Made by a program: the position numbers and the translations under genes. A stretch of DNA of 64,000 nucleotides from Alterinioella nitratireducens (GTDB lineage Bacteria > Pseudomonadota > Alphaproteobacteria > Rhodobacterales > Rhodobacteraceae). The DNA lies in contig NZ_JABJVX010000007.1 in assembly GCF_013155465.1 (NCBI RefSeq), positions 124,001-188,000 on the forward strand, given 5' to 3'. Each line of letters opens with the position of its first letter. Position 1 is the stretch's first letter. This document shows positions 61,689 to 64,000 of the stretch, in pieces. The notes below the pieces were generated by a model. The model was given only the letters and a program-made list of their open reading frames with translations. It did not search any database and was not told where the DNA came from.

Positions 61689-62870
61689 ATGGCACGAAAC
61701 AATTATACCTTCACCTCCGAATCCGTGTCGGAGGGGCACCCGGACAAGGTCTGCGACCGGATCTCCGATGCGATCCTCGATGCGCTCATCGCCGAGGAAC
61801 CCGAGGCGCGCGTTGCCTGCGAGACCTTCGCCACCACCGACCGCGTGGTGATCGGCGGCGAGGTCGGGCTGAGCGATCAGGACAAGCTGCACGACTACAT
61901 GGCCCAGGTCGATCCCATCGTGCGCGCCTGCATCAAGGATATCGGCTACGAGCAGGACAAGTTCCATCACGAGACGGTCGAGATCACCAACCTGCTGCAT
62001 GAGCAATCTGCCCATATCGCGCAAGGCGTCGATGCGGCGGCGGGCAAGGAGGAAGGGGCGGGCGACCAGGGCATCATGTTCGGTTTCGCCACCAACGAGA
62101 CGCCCGAGCTCATGCCCGCGCCGATCCACTTTGCCCATGCCATCCTGCGCCGCCTTGCCGAGGTGCGCAAATCGGGCGAAGTGCCGGTTCTGGGGCCGGA
62201 TGCGAAATCGCAGATCTCGGTGAATTACCGCAACGGCAAGCCGGTGGGGATCCATTCGCTTGTGCTCTCCACGCAGCACCTGGATGAAAGCCTCACCAGC
62301 CCCGACATCCGCGCCATCGTGGAGCCTTACATCCGCGAGGTTCTGCCCGAGGGCTGGCTGACCGATCAGACCATCTGGCACGTCAACCCGACCGGCAAAT
62401 TCGTCATCGGCGGCCCCGATGGCGACGCGGGCCTGACCGGGCGCAAGATCATCGTCGACACCTATGGCGGTGCCGCCCCGCATGGCGGCGGCGCGTTTTC
62501 GGGCAAGGATCCGACCAAGGTGGACCGCTCGGCGGCCTATGCCGCGCGCTACCTGGCCAAGAACGTGGTGGCCGCCGGCATGGCCGAGCGTTGCACGATC
62601 CAGCTGTCCTATGCGATCGGGGTGGCGCGGCCGCTGTCGATCTATGCCGACACGCATGGCACCGGCGACGTGGAATCGCTTGAGATCGAGCGCGCCGTTG
62701 CCCGCGTCATGGACCTGACCCCGCGCGGCATCCGCGAGCATCTGGGCCTCAACCGCCCGATCTACGAGCGCACCGCCGCCTATGGCCATTTCGGCCGCAC
62801 GCCCGACGCCGATGGCGGCTTCAGCTGGGAGCGCACCGACCTGACCGGCAAGCTGTCAGCCGCCGTTTAG
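61689..62870 (+). CDS. metK: S-adenosylmethionine synthetase
   Basis: A 393-residue enzyme making SAM from methionine and ATP. The ATP-binding [17 protein letters not shown] (H17) opens the protein; [16 protein letters not shown] is the hallmark motif near 115; further [18 protein letters not shown] and the final GHFGRTP are normal. The start at ATG 61689 has GGAG 8 bp before, inside the riboswitch. A strong terminator hairpin follows. Length and conservation are standard. Confidence 0.97.
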   Translation: MARNNYTFTSESVSEGHPDKVCDRISDAILDALIAEEPEARVACETFATTDRVVIGGEVGLSDQDKLHDYMAQVDPIVRACIKDIGYEQDKFHHETVEITNLLHEQSAHIAQGVDAAAGKEEGAGDQGIMFGFATNETPELMPAPIHFAHAILRRLAEVRKSGEVPVLGPDAKSQISVNYRNGKPVGIHSLVLSTQHLDESLTSPDIRAIVEPYIREVLPEGWLTDQTIWHVNPTGKFVIGGPDGDAGLTGRKIIVDTYGGAAPHGGGAFSGKDPTKVDRSAAYAARYLAKNVVAAGMAERCTIQLSYAIGVARPLSIYADTHGTGDVESLEIERAVARVMDLTPRGIREHLGLNRPIYERTAAYGHFGRTPDADGGFSWERTDLTGKLSAAV

Positions 62871-62898
62871 ATATTCGCCGGGGCTGTGATAGAGACAA

Positions 62899-62929
62899 GG
62901 GCGGTGCCGGTGACGGTGCCGCCCATTTT
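62899..62929 (+). terminator. Terminator hairpin after metK
   Basis: GGGCGG (62899-62904) pairs with CCGCCC (62919-62924); after one T-G mismatch an inner stem GCCG/CGGT extends it, with a GTGA loop. It is followed by ATTTTC. It fits an intrinsic terminator 29 bp after the metK stop codon. Confidence 0.6.
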
Positions 62930-62948
62930 CATGCCCAAGAGGTTTTTC

Positions 62949-63419
62949 ATGCCTGACATTTCCCCCGGCTTTATCGCCCGGTTCACGCGCATCTACGCCA
63001 TCGTCGCGGTGGCAATCACCCTCGTCTTCGGCGTCGCCATGGCGGCGTTCCCGAACCTGCTGGCCTCGCCCATCCTGCGCGGCGCGCTGATCGGCGGCTC
63101 GGTGGGGGCGATCCTCTGGCCCGTCACCGATTTCGCGCAGCGATACCTGCAGTCGGAAGGCCGGAAACCCGAAAGCCGCGCATCCTGGGCCTATGCGATC
63201 CGCTTCGCGCTGCGGGCGCTCTTGGTCAATCTGGGGATTGGCGTGGTGGCCGTGGGCCTGTCCTTCGCGCTTGGCGGGGTGCGCGGCGACGAGATCGGCA
63301 TCGCGCTTGGCGTCATGGGGATCGGCGTGGGCGTGGGTTTTGTCCTGCTGATCCCGCTCTTCCGCCTGTTCATCTGGTCCGCCTTCAAGGGCGCGGAAAA
63401 ACGCGCCGCGCGCGGGTGA
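62949..63419 (+). CDS. Small membrane protein, possibly ABZJ_00895 family
   Basis: A 156-residue protein with four predicted membrane helices (about 15-37, 42-62, 90-112 and 118-142), including the glycine-rich GIALGVMGIGVGVGFVLLIP. This resembles the ABZJ_00895 family of uncharacterised inner-membrane proteins. The ATG at 62949 is taken as start because AAGAGG lies 6 bp before it; an ATG at 62931 has none. It sits between metK and trmB. Confidence 0.65.
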   Translation: MPDISPGFIARFTRIYAIVAVAITLVFGVAMAAFPNLLASPILRGALIGGSVGAILWPVTDFAQRYLQSEGRKPESRASWAYAIRFALRALLVNLGIGVVAVGLSFALGGVRGDEIGIALGVMGIGVGVGFVLLIPLFRLFIWSAFKGAEKRAARG

Positions 63420-63490
63420 CATGGTTGAGGCCGGGGCGGATATTGGTTAGGCACCGCTGGTCCGATTTCCTGCCAAGGGCTGCATGACCC

Positions 63491-64000
63491 ATGCCTGACA
63501 AGACCCACCCAAAAACCCATCCTTCAGGCGCGCCCTGGCGTAATTTCTATGGCCGCCGGAAAAGTCACCACATGAAGGACAGCCAGCAGCGGCTGATCGA
63601 GGCCGATCTGGAGGGGCTCAGCCCCGGCCCGGTGGACTGGGAGGCGAACCCCGACCGGCTGCCGCTGGACATCGACGCGCTGTTCGGCGGGCGCGAGCTC
63701 TGGCTGGAGGTGGGCTTTGGCGGTGGCGAGCACCTGGTGCATCAGGCCGCGGCCAACCCGGATGTGGGCCTGATCGGCTGCGAGCCTTACATCAACGGCG
63801 TCGCCATGCTGCTGGCCAAGATCCGCGACGCGGGCGTGGACAACCTGCGCGTCCATCCCGGCGATGCGCGCGATCTGTTCGACGTGCTGCCCGAGGCGAG
63901 CCTGTCGCGGGTCTTCCTGCTCTATCCCGACCCGTGGCCCAAGAAACGCCACCACCGCCGCCGCTTTGTCACGCAGGAGCATCTGGAGCCGCTGGCCCGC
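63491..64000 (+). CDS. trmB: tRNA (guanine-N7)-methyltransferase, C-terminus beyond window
   Basis: 170 residues of the N-terminal part of TrmB, which methylates G46 of tRNAs. A basic N-terminus (GAPWRNFYGRRKSHHMK) is followed by the SAM-binding loop LWLEVGFGGGEHLVHQA, IGCEPYINGVA, and the catalytic region LSRVFLLYPDPWPKKRHHRRRF near 144-165, diagnostic for this family. The reading frame is open at the window end. The ATG at 63491 is the first possible; AAGGG is 12 bp before. Confidence 0.95.
   Translation, partial: MPDKTHPKTHPSGAPWRNFYGRRKSHHMKDSQQRLIEADLEGLSPGPVDWEANPDRLPLDIDALFGGRELWLEVGFGGGEHLVHQAAANPDVGLIGCEPYINGVAMLLAKIRDAGVDNLRVHPGDARDLFDVLPEASLSRVFLLYPDPWPKKRHHRRRFVTQEHLEPLAR

Overview
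The window is GC-rich, densely coded DNA from an alphaproteobacterium, almost certainly order Rhodobacterales (Roseobacter/Paracoccaceae type). Pointers are an Irr-type Fur regulator divergent from fabA with fabB-fabI downstream, the phoH-ybeY-corC-lnt-metK-trmB gene order, a SAM/SAH-type riboswitch before metK (a class known from Rhodobacterales), a tctDCBA uptake locus, and a bacterial NDUFS6-like CHCC zinc-finger protein. No phage, insertion sequence, CRISPR array, rRNA or tRNA was seen. This is chromosomal housekeeping DNA with small accessory stretches.

Layout. 1-3.9 kb: response regulator (cut by the window edge) divergent from a tripartite tricarboxylate transporter (tctC, tctB, tctA). 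3.9-8 kb: VOC protein, ZntB-like transporter, typA, irr. 8-13.4 kb: fabA, fabB and fabI of unsaturated fatty acid synthesis, with a frameshifted M50 metalloprotease and an orphan ThDP enzyme between fabA and fabB. 13.4-17.7 kb: FKBP isomerase, then a tightly overlapping operon of haloacid dehalogenase, alpha/beta hydrolase, threonine/serine dehydratase and EEP-family nuclease/phosphatase. 17.6-24.2 kb: catabolic genes (pcaD-pcaB-MFS; zinc alcohol dehydrogenase plus a mandelate racemase-like enzyme; GntR/FCD regulator). 24.3-29.3 kb: OmpA lipoprotein, secreted protein, Ada-like methyltransferase, serine hydrolase, nth, adenosine kinase. 29.3-33.8 kb: two sulfotransferases, OsmC, a GT14/DUF5928-like glycosyltransferase, and a HIT gene broken by an amber codon. 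33.9-42.6 kb: CHCC zinc finger, membrane protein, polA, short-chain fatty acid transporter, agmatinase, enoyl-CoA hydratase, M28 peptidase, DUF1285. 42.7-49.5 kb: a MoxR/DUF58/BatA-DUF4159/large membrane protein operon. 49.6-56 kb: small secreted proteins, trypsin-like protease, Hsp20, Hint-domain protein, glycosyltransferase-like protein, miaB. 56.5-64 kb: an OmpA protein and a lipoprotein sharing a cysteine-bracketed segment, then phoH, ybeY, corC, lnt, metK (with riboswitch), a membrane protein and the start of trmB.

Most interesting signals: (1) five intergenic twin hairpins, each two near-perfect dyads 0-5 nt apart; (2) a 34-residue segment shared by two adjacent envelope proteins, 19/34 identical without gaps, with two cysteines at exactly the same spacing; (3) two sulfotransferases beside a GT14-like branching glycosyltransferase, suggesting a sulfated surface glycan; (4) two likely disrupted genes, M50 (one-base frameshift) and HIT (CAG to TAG just before the HxHxH motif); (5) a long dyad that would sequester the gntR ribosome binding site; (6) the metK riboswitch. 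All gene calls come from reading translations and motifs by eye; no database search was run.
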